From an uncultured Clostridia bacterium (lineage in GTDB: Bacteria; Bacillota; Clostridia; Oscillospirales; Ruminococcaceae): a stretch of 43,835 bases of DNA. The DNA lies in assembly GCA_947629785.1 (NCBI GenBank), contig CANRFB010000017.1:1-43835 (forward strand). Direction: 5' to 3'. A model generated the notes under the pieces. The model was given only the letters and a program-made list of their open reading frames with translations, made no database searches and was not told where the DNA came from. Numbering within the stretch: position 1 is the first letter of the stretch; each line of letters opens with the position of its first letter. Shown here in pieces: positions 33,371 through 42,170 of this stretch. Both the position numbers and the translations under genes were made by a program.

Positions 33371-33387
33371 GTATAATATCATTATAC
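33371..33387. promoter_or_regulatory. Palindrome with back-to-back -10 elements
   Basis: GTATAATATCATTATAC is a perfect dyad containing TATAAT on each strand. The minus-strand copy (33386-33381) is the likely -10 of the ABC operon, but the -35 region (TTTTAT) is poor, so the promoter probably needs an activator. Confidence 0.5.
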
Positions 33388-33430
33388 AGCATTTTTTCCG
33401 AAAATAAAAGTGTCTGCCGTCACTTTTCAA

Positions 33431-33446
33431 TATGACAAATGTCATA
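33431..33446. promoter_or_regulatory. Operator-like palindrome TATGACAAATGTCATA
   Basis: A perfect 7-bp inverted repeat with a 2-base centre lies in the divergent region about 40-50 bp upstream of the ABC operon -10 and 26 bp upstream of the kinase -35. It fits a binding site for the NarL-type regulator encoded by the neighbouring gene. Confidence 0.55.
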
Positions 33447-33471
33447 AATTTTCAGAAAAACAAAAATTCTC

Positions 33472-33500
33472 TTGAAAATATCCGCAAAATGTGTTATAAT
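33472..33500 (+). promoter_or_regulatory. Promoter of the kinase/regulator operon
   Basis: TTGAAA (33472-33477), 17 bases, TATAAT (33495-33500), only 12-24 bases before the start codon. Confidence 0.75.
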
Positions 33501-33512
33501 TAAGAAAAGGCG

Positions 33513-34589
33513 GTGAATACGGATTTGAACAGACTTATCGACAAACTTGCAATAATGCTTATCTGCTTTATAGGTTTCGGATTTTCGGAAAACTTTTTAA
33601 CACCCGTTGTCGGATTTCTTGTTTCGGCAACGGTTTCCGCGGCGGCGCAGATGTTTACCGGAAAGAAAATTTCCGCCGTCCTTATATTTGCTTATTCGGC
33701 ACTTTGCGGAATATTCCCCGCGTTTTTCTGCGCAATTCCGCTTATGCTTTATGACGCGTTGTGGGAGAAAAAATATTGGCTCATCCTTCCTGCAATTACG
33801 GTCTTATTTCAGCTTGACAAGCTTGCGGAACATCAATTTATAATTTCGGCGGTGGGAATGATAGTTTCGATAATCATTTACATGAGAGTTTCCAAATTGG
33901 AGGAAACGGTCAGAATTTTAACTTCCCTGCGTGATGAAATTACCGAAAAGAATATCCGCCTTTCAGATAAAAATCAACGCCTTGCAGAAGCGCAGGATAA
34001 CGAAATTTACCTTGCCGCCCTCCGTGAACGCAACCGCATTGCGCGGGAAATTCACGATAATGTGGGGCATATGCTGACACGTTCACTTTTGCAGTCGGGA
34101 GCGCTGATAATTTTAAACAAGGACGAAAATTTAAAAGAACCCCTTGAAAGCCTTAAAAACACCCTTGACAGCGCCATGAACGGTATCCGCGAAAGTGTTC
34201 ACGATATACGCGATGATTCAATAGACTTAAAGAAAGTCATTGAGGAAAGTATTTCTTCCGTTGACGAACGCTTCCATGTGGAACTTGATTATGACGCAGG
34301 GCAGAATATTCCCGGAAAAATAAAATTATGCGCCGCGGGAATAGTTAAAGAGGGGCTTTCAAACGCCGTGAAACATTCAAGCGGAAACAGAATTTCAATT
34401 ATTTTTCGGGAACACCCTACATTTTATCAGCTAATGATAGAGGACAACGGGAACTGCAAAAATATATCCGAAAACGGTATGGGATTAAAAAATATGGAGG
34501 AAAGAGCGGACAGTGTCGGCGGAAGAATAAGTTTTACGCCGTCTGAAAACGGATTCAGAATATTTATGTCCGCTCGGAAAGAATTATGA
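33513..34589 (+). CDS. DesK/NarL-type sensor histidine kinase
   Basis: The 358-residue membrane kinase has about five hydrophobic helices in residues 10-125, with little extracellular sequence, then a coiled linker. The HisKA_3 dimerisation domain has RNRIAREIHDNVGH, with the phospho-acceptor His181. The HATPase domain has IVKEGLSNAVKHS (N box) and IEDNG...GMGLKNMEER (G boxes). Its short loops suggest it senses membrane state or works with the adjacent exporter. GTG at 33513 is close to AAAGG; TTG at 33525 with GGTGA at better spacing is an alternative start. It overlaps the regulator gene by 4 bases. Confidence 0.9.
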   Translation: MNTDLNRLIDKLAIMLICFIGFGFSENFLTPVVGFLVSATVSAAAQMFTGKKISAVLIFAYSALCGIFPAFFCAIPLMLYDALWEKKYWLILPAITVLFQLDKLAEHQFIISAVGMIVSIIIYMRVSKLEETVRILTSLRDEITEKNIRLSDKNQRLAEAQDNEIYLAALRERNRIAREIHDNVGHMLTRSLLQSGALIILNKDENLKEPLESLKNTLDSAMNGIRESVHDIRDDSIDLKKVIEESISSVDERFHVELDYDAGQNIPGKIKLCAAGIVKEGLSNAVKHSSGNRISIIFREHPTFYQLMIEDNGNCKNISENGMGLKNMEERADSVGGRISFTPSENGFRIFMSARKEL

Positions 34590-35218
34590 AAATCATTGTA
34601 ATTGATGACGATAAATTAGCCGCGTTATCATTAAAAACAATTCTTGAAAATACAAATAAAACAACCGTTTCCGCAATTGGCGAAAGCGGCGAGGAAGCAC
34701 TTGGGCTATATGAAATTCACAATCCCGATGTGGTTCTTATGGATATTCGCATGAAAAACATAAGCGGGCTTGAAGCGGGAGAAATAATTCTGAAAAAATA
34801 CCCCGATGCAAAAATTCTGTATCTTACCACATTTTCCGATGACGAATATATTATAAAAGCTCTGAATATAGGCGCAAAGGGATATATTTTAAAGCAGGAT
34901 TTTGAAAGTATTCCCGCCGCTCTGGAAACCGTTCTGAACGGGCAAAGCGTATTCGGAAATAAAATAACCGACAAACTTCCTAATCTTATAAAAGCCAAGG
35001 AAAAATTTGATTTTGAAAAGCATGGCATAAGCGGCAAAGAAAAAGAAATTATTGAACTCGTTGCGGCAGGTTTCAGCAACAAGGAAATAAGCGGGAAATT
35101 ATTTTTAAGTGAGGGAACTGTCCGCAATTATATAAGTACGCTTTTAGAAAAACTTTGTTTAAGAGACAGAACACAATTAGCTATATTTTATTATACAAAT
35201 TTACACGACGAGAATTAA
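34586..35218 (+). CDS. NarL/LuxR-type response regulator
   Basis: The 210-residue protein has a receiver domain (1-120) with the acidic triad at IDDD, phospho-acceptor Asp53 in LMDIRMKN, Thr in LTTFSD and Lys in GYILKQD. A LuxR-type helix-turn-helix (about 145-205) has SGKEKEIIELVAAGFSNKEISGKLFLSEGTVRNYISTLLEKL. It is phosphorylated by the kinase upstream (ATGA overlap) and probably binds the palindrome at 33431 to switch the divergent ABC exporter. Confidence 0.92.
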   Translation: MKIIVIDDDKLAALSLKTILENTNKTTVSAIGESGEEALGLYEIHNPDVVLMDIRMKNISGLEAGEIILKKYPDAKILYLTTFSDDEYIIKALNIGAKGYILKQDFESIPAALETVLNGQSVFGNKITDKLPNLIKAKEKFDFEKHGISGKEKEIIELVAAGFSNKEISGKLFLSEGTVRNYISTLLEKLCLRDRTQLAIFYYTNLHDEN

Positions 35219-35225
35219 CAAAACA

Positions 35226-35275
35226 TATCCGCCGTACCTTATATTAAGATACGGCGGATAATTTTATATTTTTTC
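35226..35275 (+). terminator. Terminator of the kinase/regulator operon
   Basis: An 11-bp stem, TATCCGCCGTA / TACGGCGGATA, with a loop of 13 bases, followed by ATTTTATATTTTTT. Confidence 0.75.
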
Positions 35276-35319
35276 AGCAAGATAATTTAAAATTCTGTTC
35301 TGAAATGTTTATACGGTTC

Positions 35320-37008
35320 TTAAAACACATCGTCCTCCGGATCATAGCACCATGCAAGACGGCGTATACCCGAGGGGCCGCATTTATCCATTTTAAAACC
35401 GCTTTCCGTCCTTTTCAGCGTAACGGTAAAATAATCAACAATGTCATAACTTGTGTCCCAGTTTTCGGCTGCACCAAATGATGTCATATAAAGCATAAAA
35501 GTATCTTCGTCAAGCTTTTCCATGGAAGTTATATGCAGAGTGTCAATACCCGCTCCGCCGCCCTCGCTGCCAATTCCGTCGGAAACATATAACCTGCCGT
35601 TTTCCTCATAATAATAGTAATTACATTCTTCAAAAATATAATCTATCATTTCTTCCGTAAAAATCGGCTTCATTTTAGCCTGCATATCCGAAACAGAAAG
35701 CACGTCACCGTCGGTTATTTCGTAAATTTTAGTGTTATAGCTTTCACCGGAACTGTCGGTTATCAGTATTGTTACAGATTTATGCCAATCAACATGGTTC
35801 TGCATTTCTTTTCCGAGAACATAATCATAGAATATCCTGCGGCTTTCTTCCAACAAGTCTTGTATCTGCAATTTTTCAGCTTCCGTGGGTGTGTAATGTT
35901 CTGAGGTTACAGATGTTGTTTCCGTGAATTCTTCGGTCTGAGAAAAATCGTCCGTATCATCAACGGGTATTATGGAAGCGGAAGTTTCCGTAACTGTAAT
36001 AGCTGCCGATGTTTCGGCGGAAGTTTCTTCGGATAAAATATTTTCCGCCGTAATATCATCAGTTTTTGCGTTAGTCAGCAAGCAAATTGCAGCAATAATT
36101 ATAACGGCGGCTGCAATTATCGTTGCTTGTAATTTCGGCTTTTTGGTTTTAAAAATTCCTTTTATTCGCGATTTTATATCCGATTCCCCGAAACCGAGAA
36201 CTCCGCCGAATGAAATATGATTCTGTTTCATGGAAACATTTAAAAGCGCGTTGGCGTAATTCTTTTTTTCCTGCTCGGACATATTTTGCAGGGCATATTC
36301 GTCGCAGGATAATTCCATATCGGCGGTCATAAGTCTTATTCCGAGCCATATTATAGGATTAAACCAATGCAGTGCTAAAACTGGAATGGTAAGAAGTTTT
36401 AAAATATGATCCCGCCGTTTTATATGAGTACGCTCGTGCATTAAAATGCAGTTTATGTCTATATCGGAAATTCCTGCGGGGATGTAAATTTTCGGGTCAA
36501 ATACCCCAAGCACAAACGGTGACGGAATGTTTTTACACAAAAAATACCCGTCTGCTTTTTCGGAGTTCTTTACTCTGCGGCACACTAAAATGTAATTTAT
36601 TATTGCCCATATTACCACTATTATTGCCGCTGAAAACCATACTGCGCTTGCAATTTCAGCAAAGGAACGATAATTCTCGGCTGCCGCGGTTGTTTTAGTG
36701 GGTATTGTCTGATACGGAATGTTTTCGGGAAACGTGGCAAGATCGTTATTTTGCTGAATTTCTAAGGGCTGCGGGATTTGGATATATTCCATTTTATTTT
36801 CATTTACGGCGGGTCTGAAGATGTTGAAAACGCTTAATATAGACGATATTGACACAGGGCAAAGAAGCCGTATTGCGGGAATTATCCAAAGAATATAGGA
36901 GTATTTACGAGGCATTTTTCGCAGAAAAAATCTTATTATCATAACGGCGATGATTATTGCACTGCTTGTAATAGTCATATTCAGAACGGTAAGGAATATA
37001 TTTTCCAT
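35320..37008 (-). CDS. BlaR1-like M56 peptidase sensor, full length
   Basis: The protein has 562 residues. Four membrane helices (about 4-27, 34-55, 120-145 and one after the peptidase) surround the zinc peptidase motif HERTH (191-195), with VFDPKIYIPAG before it and LHWFNPIIW and DMELSCDEYAL after it. After the last helix (about 290-310) comes a Glu/Ser/Thr-rich linker and an extracellular domain of about 190 residues that replaces the penicillin-binding domain of classical BlaR1, so the signal is unlikely to be a beta-lactam. It is expected to trigger inactivation of the BlaI-like repressor encoded 1 base upstream. GGAGG precedes the ATG. Confidence 0.87.
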   Translation of the reverse strand: MENIFLTVLNMTITSSAIIIAVMIIRFFLRKMPRKYSYILWIIPAIRLLCPVSISSILSVFNIFRPAVNENKMEYIQIPQPLEIQQNNDLATFPENIPYQTIPTKTTAAAENYRSFAEIASAVWFSAAIIVVIWAIINYILVCRRVKNSEKADGYFLCKNIPSPFVLGVFDPKIYIPAGISDIDINCILMHERTHIKRRDHILKLLTIPVLALHWFNPIIWLGIRLMTADMELSCDEYALQNMSEQEKKNYANALLNVSMKQNHISFGGVLGFGESDIKSRIKGIFKTKKPKLQATIIAAAVIIIAAICLLTNAKTDDITAENILSEETSAETSAAITVTETSASIIPVDDTDDFSQTEEFTETTSVTSEHYTPTEAEKLQIQDLLEESRRIFYDYVLGKEMQNHVDWHKSVTILITDSSGESYNTKIYEITDGDVLSVSDMQAKMKPIFTEEMIDYIFEECNYYYYEENGRLYVSDGIGSEGGGAGIDTLHITSMEKLDEDTFMLYMTSFGAAENWDTSYDIVDYFTVTLKRTESGFKMDKCGPSGIRRLAWCYDPEDDVF

Positions 37009-37009
37009 A

Positions 37010-37372
37010 TTAATTTTCCTCCGTTTCGGTGTACTCGTCTATCAGCTTTTTTAATTCTGCCGCTTCCGCTTTTGTAAGCTTTTCTTTTTTAAGAAATGAT
37101 GTCAGGAACATGGGCAGAGAGCCTCTGTACCCGCTTGTAAGTATTTCCTCGGAACGCTCGTTCACCACATCTTCGCGGGTTATGCAGGGCGTTATAACGG
37201 AATTTTCGCTTTTTACCGCACCTTTCAGTGTAAGTTTCTTTATGACGGTATAGACGGTGGACTTTTTCCAACCAAGGCTTTCAAGGGCTTTGGCTGCAAG
37301 TTCTCCTGATTTTACAGACCCGTCCTGCCATATGATTTCCATAAGTTTGAATTCACTGTTTGAAATTTTCAT
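37010..37372 (-). CDS. BlaI/MecI-family repressor
   Basis: The 120-residue winged-helix repressor has SNSEFKLMEIIWQDGSVKSGEL, LGWKKSTVYTVIKKL and a C-terminal dimerisation helix set (GYRGSLPMFLTSFLKKEKL). It is a paralogue of the repressor at 28732, sharing the LGWKKST motif. ATG 37372 was chosen with AGGAGG 10 bases upstream; ATG 37381 sits only one base from that site. Two operators lie just upstream, and the sensor gene follows at once. Confidence 0.88.
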   Translation of the reverse strand: MKISNSEFKLMEIIWQDGSVKSGELAAKALESLGWKKSTVYTVIKKLTLKGAVKSENSVITPCITREDVVNERSEEILTSGYRGSLPMFLTSFLKKEKLTKAEAAELKKLIDEYTETEEN

Positions 37373-37393
37373 TTTCCGCATACCTCCTTAATT

Positions 37394-37443
37394 GGTCTAC
37401 GTTTATAGACCTCCGCTTTATTCTTAGTCTATCACAATAGACC
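37394..37443 (-). promoter_or_regulatory. Paired BlaI-type operators
   Basis: Near-palindromes GGTCTACGTTTATAGACC (37394-37411) and AGTCTATCACAATAGACC (37426-37443) are spaced 32 bp. The layout equals that at 29113-29163, but the half-site is GGTCT instead of GGTTT, so the two repressors probably keep separate targets. Confidence 0.68.
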
Positions 37444-37552
37444 GAACTTGTCAATAGGTTTTTGGAAAAATTTTTATTTTGATTGAAACAACGCTATTCT
37501 GCATGAAAAATAGTCCAATATTTGTGCAATTCTACAAAATATCAGATAATTA

Positions 37553-37603
37553 TTGACATCACGTCAGAACAGTGTTATAATATGTTTTGACATAGCGTCA
37601 GAA
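37553..37603 (+). promoter_or_regulatory. Promoter with two TetR-type operators
   Basis: Perfect TTGACA (37553-37558), 17 bases, perfect TATAAT (37576-37581). The -35 is part of TTGACATCACGTCAGAA, repeated as TTGACATAGCGTCAGAA at 37587-37603, 34 bp downstream. Each contains the inverted pair TGAC...GTCA. One site covers the -35 and one the start region, the layout expected for autorepression. Confidence 0.75.
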
Positions 37604-37626
37604 TATATTTGTCCGGAGGTGAAATA

Positions 37627-38250
37627 ATGCCGAAAGGATCACCCGAACTCACAAATGCACGGAAAGATGAAATTATCAACGCCTGCGAAAAACTTTATCA
37701 GACTATGAGTTTCAAGGAAATTACCCTGAAAGAGATCGGAAATGCAACCAGTTTTACAAGAACGTCTATCTACAATTATTTTCAGACGAAAGAGGAAATT
37801 TTTCTTGCTCTGCTAAAGCGTGAATACGAACTTTGGATCGCCGATCTGGAGCGTATCATGGCGGAAAATGACACGCTTACCAAGGACGAATTTGCGGATA
37901 AATTGGCACATTCTCTTGAAAATCGAGCGCAGCTGCTGAAAATTATGTCCATGAACCATTATGATATGGAAACGGGCAGCCGTCCCGAACGGCTTGTGGA
38001 ATTTAAAATCGCTTACGGAAATTCATTAAAAACGGTCATGCACTGTTTAGAGAAGTATTTTCCGGATATGTCTATCGCCGAAAAGCAGCAGTTCCTCTAC
38101 ACATTTTTCCCGTTCATGTTCGGAATTTATCCATACACTTTTGTAACGGAAAAACAGCGCACAGCTATGGAAAAAGCAGGCGTAAATTACGTTTTTATGT
38201 CAATTTATGAGATCACCTATAACTGCGCAAGAATGTTATTGGGCGAATAA
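37627..38250 (+). CDS. TetR/AcrR-family regulator
   Basis: The protein has 207 residues. The N-terminal helix-turn-helix (about 10-55) reads RKDEIINACEKLYQTMSFKEITLKEIGNATSFTRTSIYNYFQTKEEIF, the family hallmark, followed by a helical ligand-binding domain. It probably represses its own operon through the sites at 37553 and 37587, releasing when an electrophile or similar ligand binds; the ligand is unknown. ATG 37627 was chosen because GGAGGTG lies 6 bases upstream. The aldo/keto reductase gene starts 12 bases after its stop. Confidence 0.9.
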   Translation: MPKGSPELTNARKDEIINACEKLYQTMSFKEITLKEIGNATSFTRTSIYNYFQTKEEIFLALLKREYELWIADLERIMAENDTLTKDEFADKLAHSLENRAQLLKIMSMNHYDMETGSRPERLVEFKIAYGNSLKTVMHCLEKYFPDMSIAEKQQFLYTFFPFMFGIYPYTFVTEKQRTAMEKAGVNYVFMSIYEITYNCARMLLGE

Positions 38251-38262
38251 GGAGGTCATATC

Positions 38263-39273
38263 ATGAAGTATACAAAATTAGGCAGGTCGGATCTGAATGT
38301 TTCCCGTATCTGCATGGGTTGTATGGGTTTCGGAAATGCCGCAACAGGTCAGCACAGCTGGACTGTGGGCGAAACCGAAACGCGGGAAATTATAAAACAC
38401 GGTCTTGAAATGGGAATTAATTTTTTTGACACTGCAATAGTTTATCAGAACGGCACAAGCGAGCAGTTTGTTGGAAAGGCACTCCGCGATCATGCAAAAC
38501 GTGACGATTATGTTATCGCAACAAAATTCACGCCACGGACACAAGAGGAAATTGACAATAATATCAGCGGGCAAAAACACATTGAAAATTATTTAGACCA
38601 AAGTTTAAAAAATCTCGGAATGGATTATGTTGACCTGTATATTTATCATATGTGGGATTTCCATACACCTATGGAAGAAATTATGGACGGTCTGCACAAT
38701 GCGGTAAAAACGGGCAAAGTCCGTTACATCGGAATTTCAAATTGTTTTGCGTGGCAGCTTGCAAAGGCAAATTTCTATGCACGGGAAAATAATTTAACGG
38801 AATTTATTTCGGTACAGGGGCATTACAATCTTATTGCCCGTGAGGAAGAACGGGAAATGCTGCCTTTCTGTGCGGATCAGAATATCGCTTTAACGCCTTA
38901 CAGCGCACTTGCAGGCGGACGTCTTTCAAAACGTGCAGGTGAAACTTCAAAACGCCTTGCGGAAGATTCATATGCAAAATTCAAATATGATTCCACCGCC
39001 GAAGCGGACGGAAAAATTATCCGCCGTGTTGAAGAAATTGCAGATAAAAGAAACGTTTCAATGACGGAAATTTCTCTTGCATGGCTATTAACAAAAGTTA
39101 CTTCGCCCGTTGTGGGAGCAACGAAATTTTCACATATTGACGGCGCGGCAAAAGCAGTTGAAATCAAACTTACGCAGGAAGAGATAAATTATCTTGAAGA
39201 ACTTTATGTTCCCCATGCTCTTGTTGGCGTTATGGCACAGAACGGCAAACAAAAAGCAGGAAATGTTGTTTAA
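38263..39273 (+). CDS. Aldo/keto reductase
   Basis: The 336-residue TIM-barrel oxidoreductase reduces aldehydes or ketones with NADPH. It has the GINFFDTAIVY segment (Asp and Tyr of the catalytic tetrad), VIATKF (Lys), DLYIYHMWD (His), GISNC, and a C-terminal cofactor-binding stretch SPVVGATKFSHIDGAAKAVEIKL. It resembles YhdN/IolS-type enzymes. AAGGAGGT precedes the ATG. Within a TetR-controlled operon it is likely a detoxification enzyme. Confidence 0.92.
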   Translation: MKYTKLGRSDLNVSRICMGCMGFGNAATGQHSWTVGETETREIIKHGLEMGINFFDTAIVYQNGTSEQFVGKALRDHAKRDDYVIATKFTPRTQEEIDNNISGQKHIENYLDQSLKNLGMDYVDLYIYHMWDFHTPMEEIMDGLHNAVKTGKVRYIGISNCFAWQLAKANFYARENNLTEFISVQGHYNLIAREEEREMLPFCADQNIALTPYSALAGGRLSKRAGETSKRLAEDSYAKFKYDSTAEADGKIIRRVEEIADKRNVSMTEISLAWLLTKVTSPVVGATKFSHIDGAAKAVEIKLTQEEINYLEELYVPHALVGVMAQNGKQKAGNVV

Positions 39274-39304
39274 AATATTATTTAATTTTAGGAGGAATTT
39301 TTTT

Positions 39305-40054
39305 ATGGAAAAGATCACACAGACCGCAGGAAGAGATCAGCTTGGAAATTTCGCGTCTGATTTTGCGCATTTTAATGATGATGTGCTTTTCGGCGAAAAC
39401 TGGAACAATCAGGACATCGACCTGAAAACAAGATGTATCATCACGGTAGTTGCGCTGATGTCATCGGGAATTACAGACACATCGCTTATTTATCATCTTG
39501 AAAATGCCAAAGCCCACGGCGTTACCCGTGATGAAATTGCGGCGATCGTTACACACGTTGGATTTTACGCTGGCTGGCCCAAAGCGTGGGCTGTTTTCCG
39601 CATGGCGAAAGATGTGTGGAAAGACGCTGAACTTACCGAAAAAGACAAATATCAGAACACAATTCTTTTCCCCATCGGTGCGCCGAATGACGGATTTGCG
39701 AAATATTTTATCGGGCAGAGTTACCTTGCGCCTGTTTCAAAAGAACAAGTCGGTATTTTCAATGTAACATTTGAACCCGGCTGCCGCAACAATTGGCATA
39801 TTCACCACGCAGACAAAGGCGGCGGACAAATTCTTATTTGCGTCGGAGGACGTGGATATTATCAGGAATGGGGAAAAGATGCAATTGAGATGAACCCCGG
39901 AGACTGCATAAATATTCCCGCAGGCGTGAAGCATTGGCACGGTGCAGCTCCTGACAGCTGGTTCTCACATCTTGCAATTGAAGTTCCCGGAGAAAACGGT
40001 TCAAATGAATGGCTGGAACCTGTTGACGACAAACAATATGGAAATTTGAAATAA
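39305..40054 (+). CDS. Carboxymuconolactone decarboxylase-like / cupin fusion
   Basis: The protein has 249 residues. The N-terminal half (about 20-115) matches the CMD fold: LKTRCIITVVALMSSGITD, LENAKAHGVTRDEIAAIVTHVGFYAGWPKAW. It lacks the CxxC pair of AhpD-type peroxidases, so that activity is not expected. The C-terminal half is a cupin (about 150-235) with metal ligands in WHIHHADKGGGQILICVGGRG and GDCINIPAGVKHWHG. Such fusions accompany quinone or aldehyde detoxification genes. The ATG at 39305 follows GGAGG; the in-frame extension to 39194 overlaps the reductase gene and was rejected. It is the last gene of the operon. Confidence 0.88.
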   Translation: MEKITQTAGRDQLGNFASDFAHFNDDVLFGENWNNQDIDLKTRCIITVVALMSSGITDTSLIYHLENAKAHGVTRDEIAAIVTHVGFYAGWPKAWAVFRMAKDVWKDAELTEKDKYQNTILFPIGAPNDGFAKYFIGQSYLAPVSKEQVGIFNVTFEPGCRNNWHIHHADKGGGQILICVGGRGYYQEWGKDAIEMNPGDCINIPAGVKHWHGAAPDSWFSHLAIEVPGENGSNEWLEPVDDKQYGNLK

Positions 40055-40137
40055 TAAAGCATTTCATTTTATCACCGGCAGAATTTTAATTCAATTAAAT
40101 GTTATTCAAAAGACAATAATTATTCAAATTTATAATA

Positions 40138-40182
40138 TTAAAAAATGTCAACGCAAGTTTTATTTGCATTGACATTTTTTAT
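40138..40182. terminator. Terminator after the CMD-cupin gene
   Basis: AAAAATGTCAACGCAA pairs with TTGCATTGACATTTTT (one mismatch) over a short loop, with A and T runs on either side. It serves the CMD-cupin operon and the convergent gene at 40187. Confidence 0.7.
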
Positions 40183-40186
40183 AGAA

Positions 40187-41170
40187 TTATTCAACAAATA
40201 CAAGCCACTGTTGATTCTCATCATTTGTCCATTTCTTTACAACTGCTTTACCGTTTTCAGACAGCGTAATCGCTTTTTCAGGAGCATTTACGGGAAAAAT
40301 ACTGTATTCAGGAGTAATGCCGCCGCAGGTACAGTCAAGATAAAACACATTACTTTCCGATGCTTTTATATAGCTTTTAGGTTTATTTTCAGGCGAAATT
40401 GAAAATATGATCCTGCCGTTTTCATCATCATTTACATTTCTGACAATAAACCTTATTGAATCGGCAAATTCCAAATATTCTCCGCTTGCATTTTTAAATT
40501 TAACAATATCCCCGTTTTCAATGCCGCGATCGTCTTTATAATTTACCGTAACAGCTTTATTCATTTTATTGTTGATTTTATTATACACAAAAAATTTTTC
40601 GTAGTCTATATCATTATCTATATAATTATATGCTTCTTTCATTGTTATTCCGCTGTACGAATCAATGCAAACAGGAATTATATTGTTTTCAGTATCGACA
40701 GCAAAATATCCGCCGCCGTTGTCATTTGATTCTTTTCCGCCAAAATCAACACAAAACAGTGAAAAATTTTCGCCGCTGTTTATATCGTTTGTCATGTCAT
40801 ATGGCAGATAAAGAATACATTGAAGTATAGTCTGACTGTTTCTGTAAGTAAACATAGCCACGGCTTTTACCTGACCGTCACACAAAACAGCACTTCCCCA
40901 CGCATCATTAGATGCAAGAAAAATTTTATTTTTATCATTATCATAAAAAGGAACAGTAAACGGCGCACTAAAACTGATATTTCCCGAAAGTAACGGAGTA
41001 AGCGTTTCATTACGTGTGGAATTATTATGTTCGGCACCCGAAATAATAAATTCTTTTAAAGCCTGCGATGTGAATATATTGTCTTTTTTGGCTGCTTGTA
41101 CATTCATTGATAATGCCGCAATTACAGTCATTACTGTTACAATTAAAAAAATCAGATATTTGCTTTTCAT
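40187..41170 (-). CDS. Secreted protein of unknown function
   Basis: I do not recognise the main family. The 327-residue protein has a signal peptide (about 1-26, cut after VQA) and no further membrane segment. The central region is rich in aromatic beta-strand patterns (FSAPFTVPFYDNDKNKIFLASND, GGGYFAVDTENNIIPVCIDSYSG). The last 100 residues, with IVKFKNASGEYLEF and the terminal NDENQQWLVF, weakly recall ricin-type lectin repeats (QxW). AGGAG precedes the ATG. It follows another secreted unknown with a 34-base gap, probably in one operon. Confidence 0.65.
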   Translation of the reverse strand: MKSKYLIFLIVTVMTVIAALSMNVQAAKKDNIFTSQALKEFIISGAEHNNSTRNETLTPLLSGNISFSAPFTVPFYDNDKNKIFLASNDAWGSAVLCDGQVKAVAMFTYRNSQTILQCILYLPYDMTNDINSGENFSLFCVDFGGKESNDNGGGYFAVDTENNIIPVCIDSYSGITMKEAYNYIDNDIDYEKFFVYNKINNKMNKAVTVNYKDDRGIENGDIVKFKNASGEYLEFADSIRFIVRNVNDDENGRIIFSISPENKPKSYIKASESNVFYLDCTCGGITPEYSIFPVNAPEKAITLSENGKAVVKKWTNDENQQWLVFVE

Positions 41171-41204
41171 TTTAAAATCTCCTTTTTATAATGGCAATTT
41201 AAAA

Positions 41205-42101
41205 TTAAAATAAACCTATATTTTTATAATATTCATAAAGCCTGCAAAGAGACATTACCAAATTATATTCACGAAACCGCTTTACTTCAATTCCTTGCCC
41301 GAATGTGGAACTGAACAGATCTTGTTGGCAATATTCAAGAACATCATCTGCTTCTTTGGGAATATTACTTGGTCTGTTTGTATCATTAAATGCAGGCGTT
41401 TCAAAATTACCCGCATAAATATAATTTGCAGTATCATTTATAAAAACGACTGCACAATTTCCGCCGCCCATTCCATAATCGCCAAAATAAGTATAAAGCA
41501 GCTTAACATCTTTATTTTCGATATTGTAGTAATCAAGCAGACATTTCATATTTTCCATTATTGTATCTATTCTGTCAGTCAATTCGTATATTGAATTTTT
41601 TTCAACATTTACAAAACAGTATGTAACGTACCAATTACCACCGATTTTTTGATATGAACTCTTAATGTCAGTTTTATCAAATTCCCCTATTCCTATACGA
41701 AAAATGGTATGGTTTTTCTTGATGATAAGTTCCCATTCAATCTTATCCGAAAGGGATTCCTTAAAATCGTCATATTTTGCATTATATTCATATTCCTGAT
41801 ATATACCGTATTTTTTGATACTGCTTATTTTATTTACATCTGTAAAGTCAATATCATTCAGCGAAAGGTATTCATATGAATTATCTCCGGAAGCGATTCT
41901 TGCGTTTTTACATTCATCATTGAGGTATTTCAGAAAACGCTTTCTGTATTTGTTTAACTCTTTTGCTTCTTTTCCGTCCGCAAGGGTTTCAACCTGAATT
42001 GTATTTCCGTTTTCATCTTTTTCCGAATAAGCATTGACAGATATATTCGGAATAAAAGCAACTGCAAGAACCAAAGCGAAAATAACCGATAATTTTTTCA
42101 T
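41205..42101 (-). CDS. Secreted protein of unknown function
   Basis: The 298-residue protein has a signal peptide (about 1-24, ending SVNA) and a charged, Tyr- and Asn-rich mature chain with four Cys. I recognise no family. An AAAAAGGAG ribosome site precedes the ATG. Together with the next gene it forms a two-gene unit of exported proteins with lower GC than the genes to the left, possibly acquired or fast-evolving. Confidence 0.62.
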   Translation of the reverse strand: MKKLSVIFALVLAVAFIPNISVNAYSEKDENGNTIQVETLADGKEAKELNKYRKRFLKYLNDECKNARIASGDNSYEYLSLNDIDFTDVNKISSIKKYGIYQEYEYNAKYDDFKESLSDKIEWELIIKKNHTIFRIGIGEFDKTDIKSSYQKIGGNWYVTYCFVNVEKNSIYELTDRIDTIMENMKCLLDYYNIENKDVKLLYTYFGDYGMGGGNCAVVFINDTANYIYAGNFETPAFNDTNRPSNIPKEADDVLEYCQQDLFSSTFGQGIEVKRFREYNLVMSLCRLYEYYKNIGLF

Positions 42102-42170
42102 ATTATTGACTCCTTTTTTATTATTAGTCTGGGAAAATAAAATTTATAATTTTCCCTTTCTATAATATAA

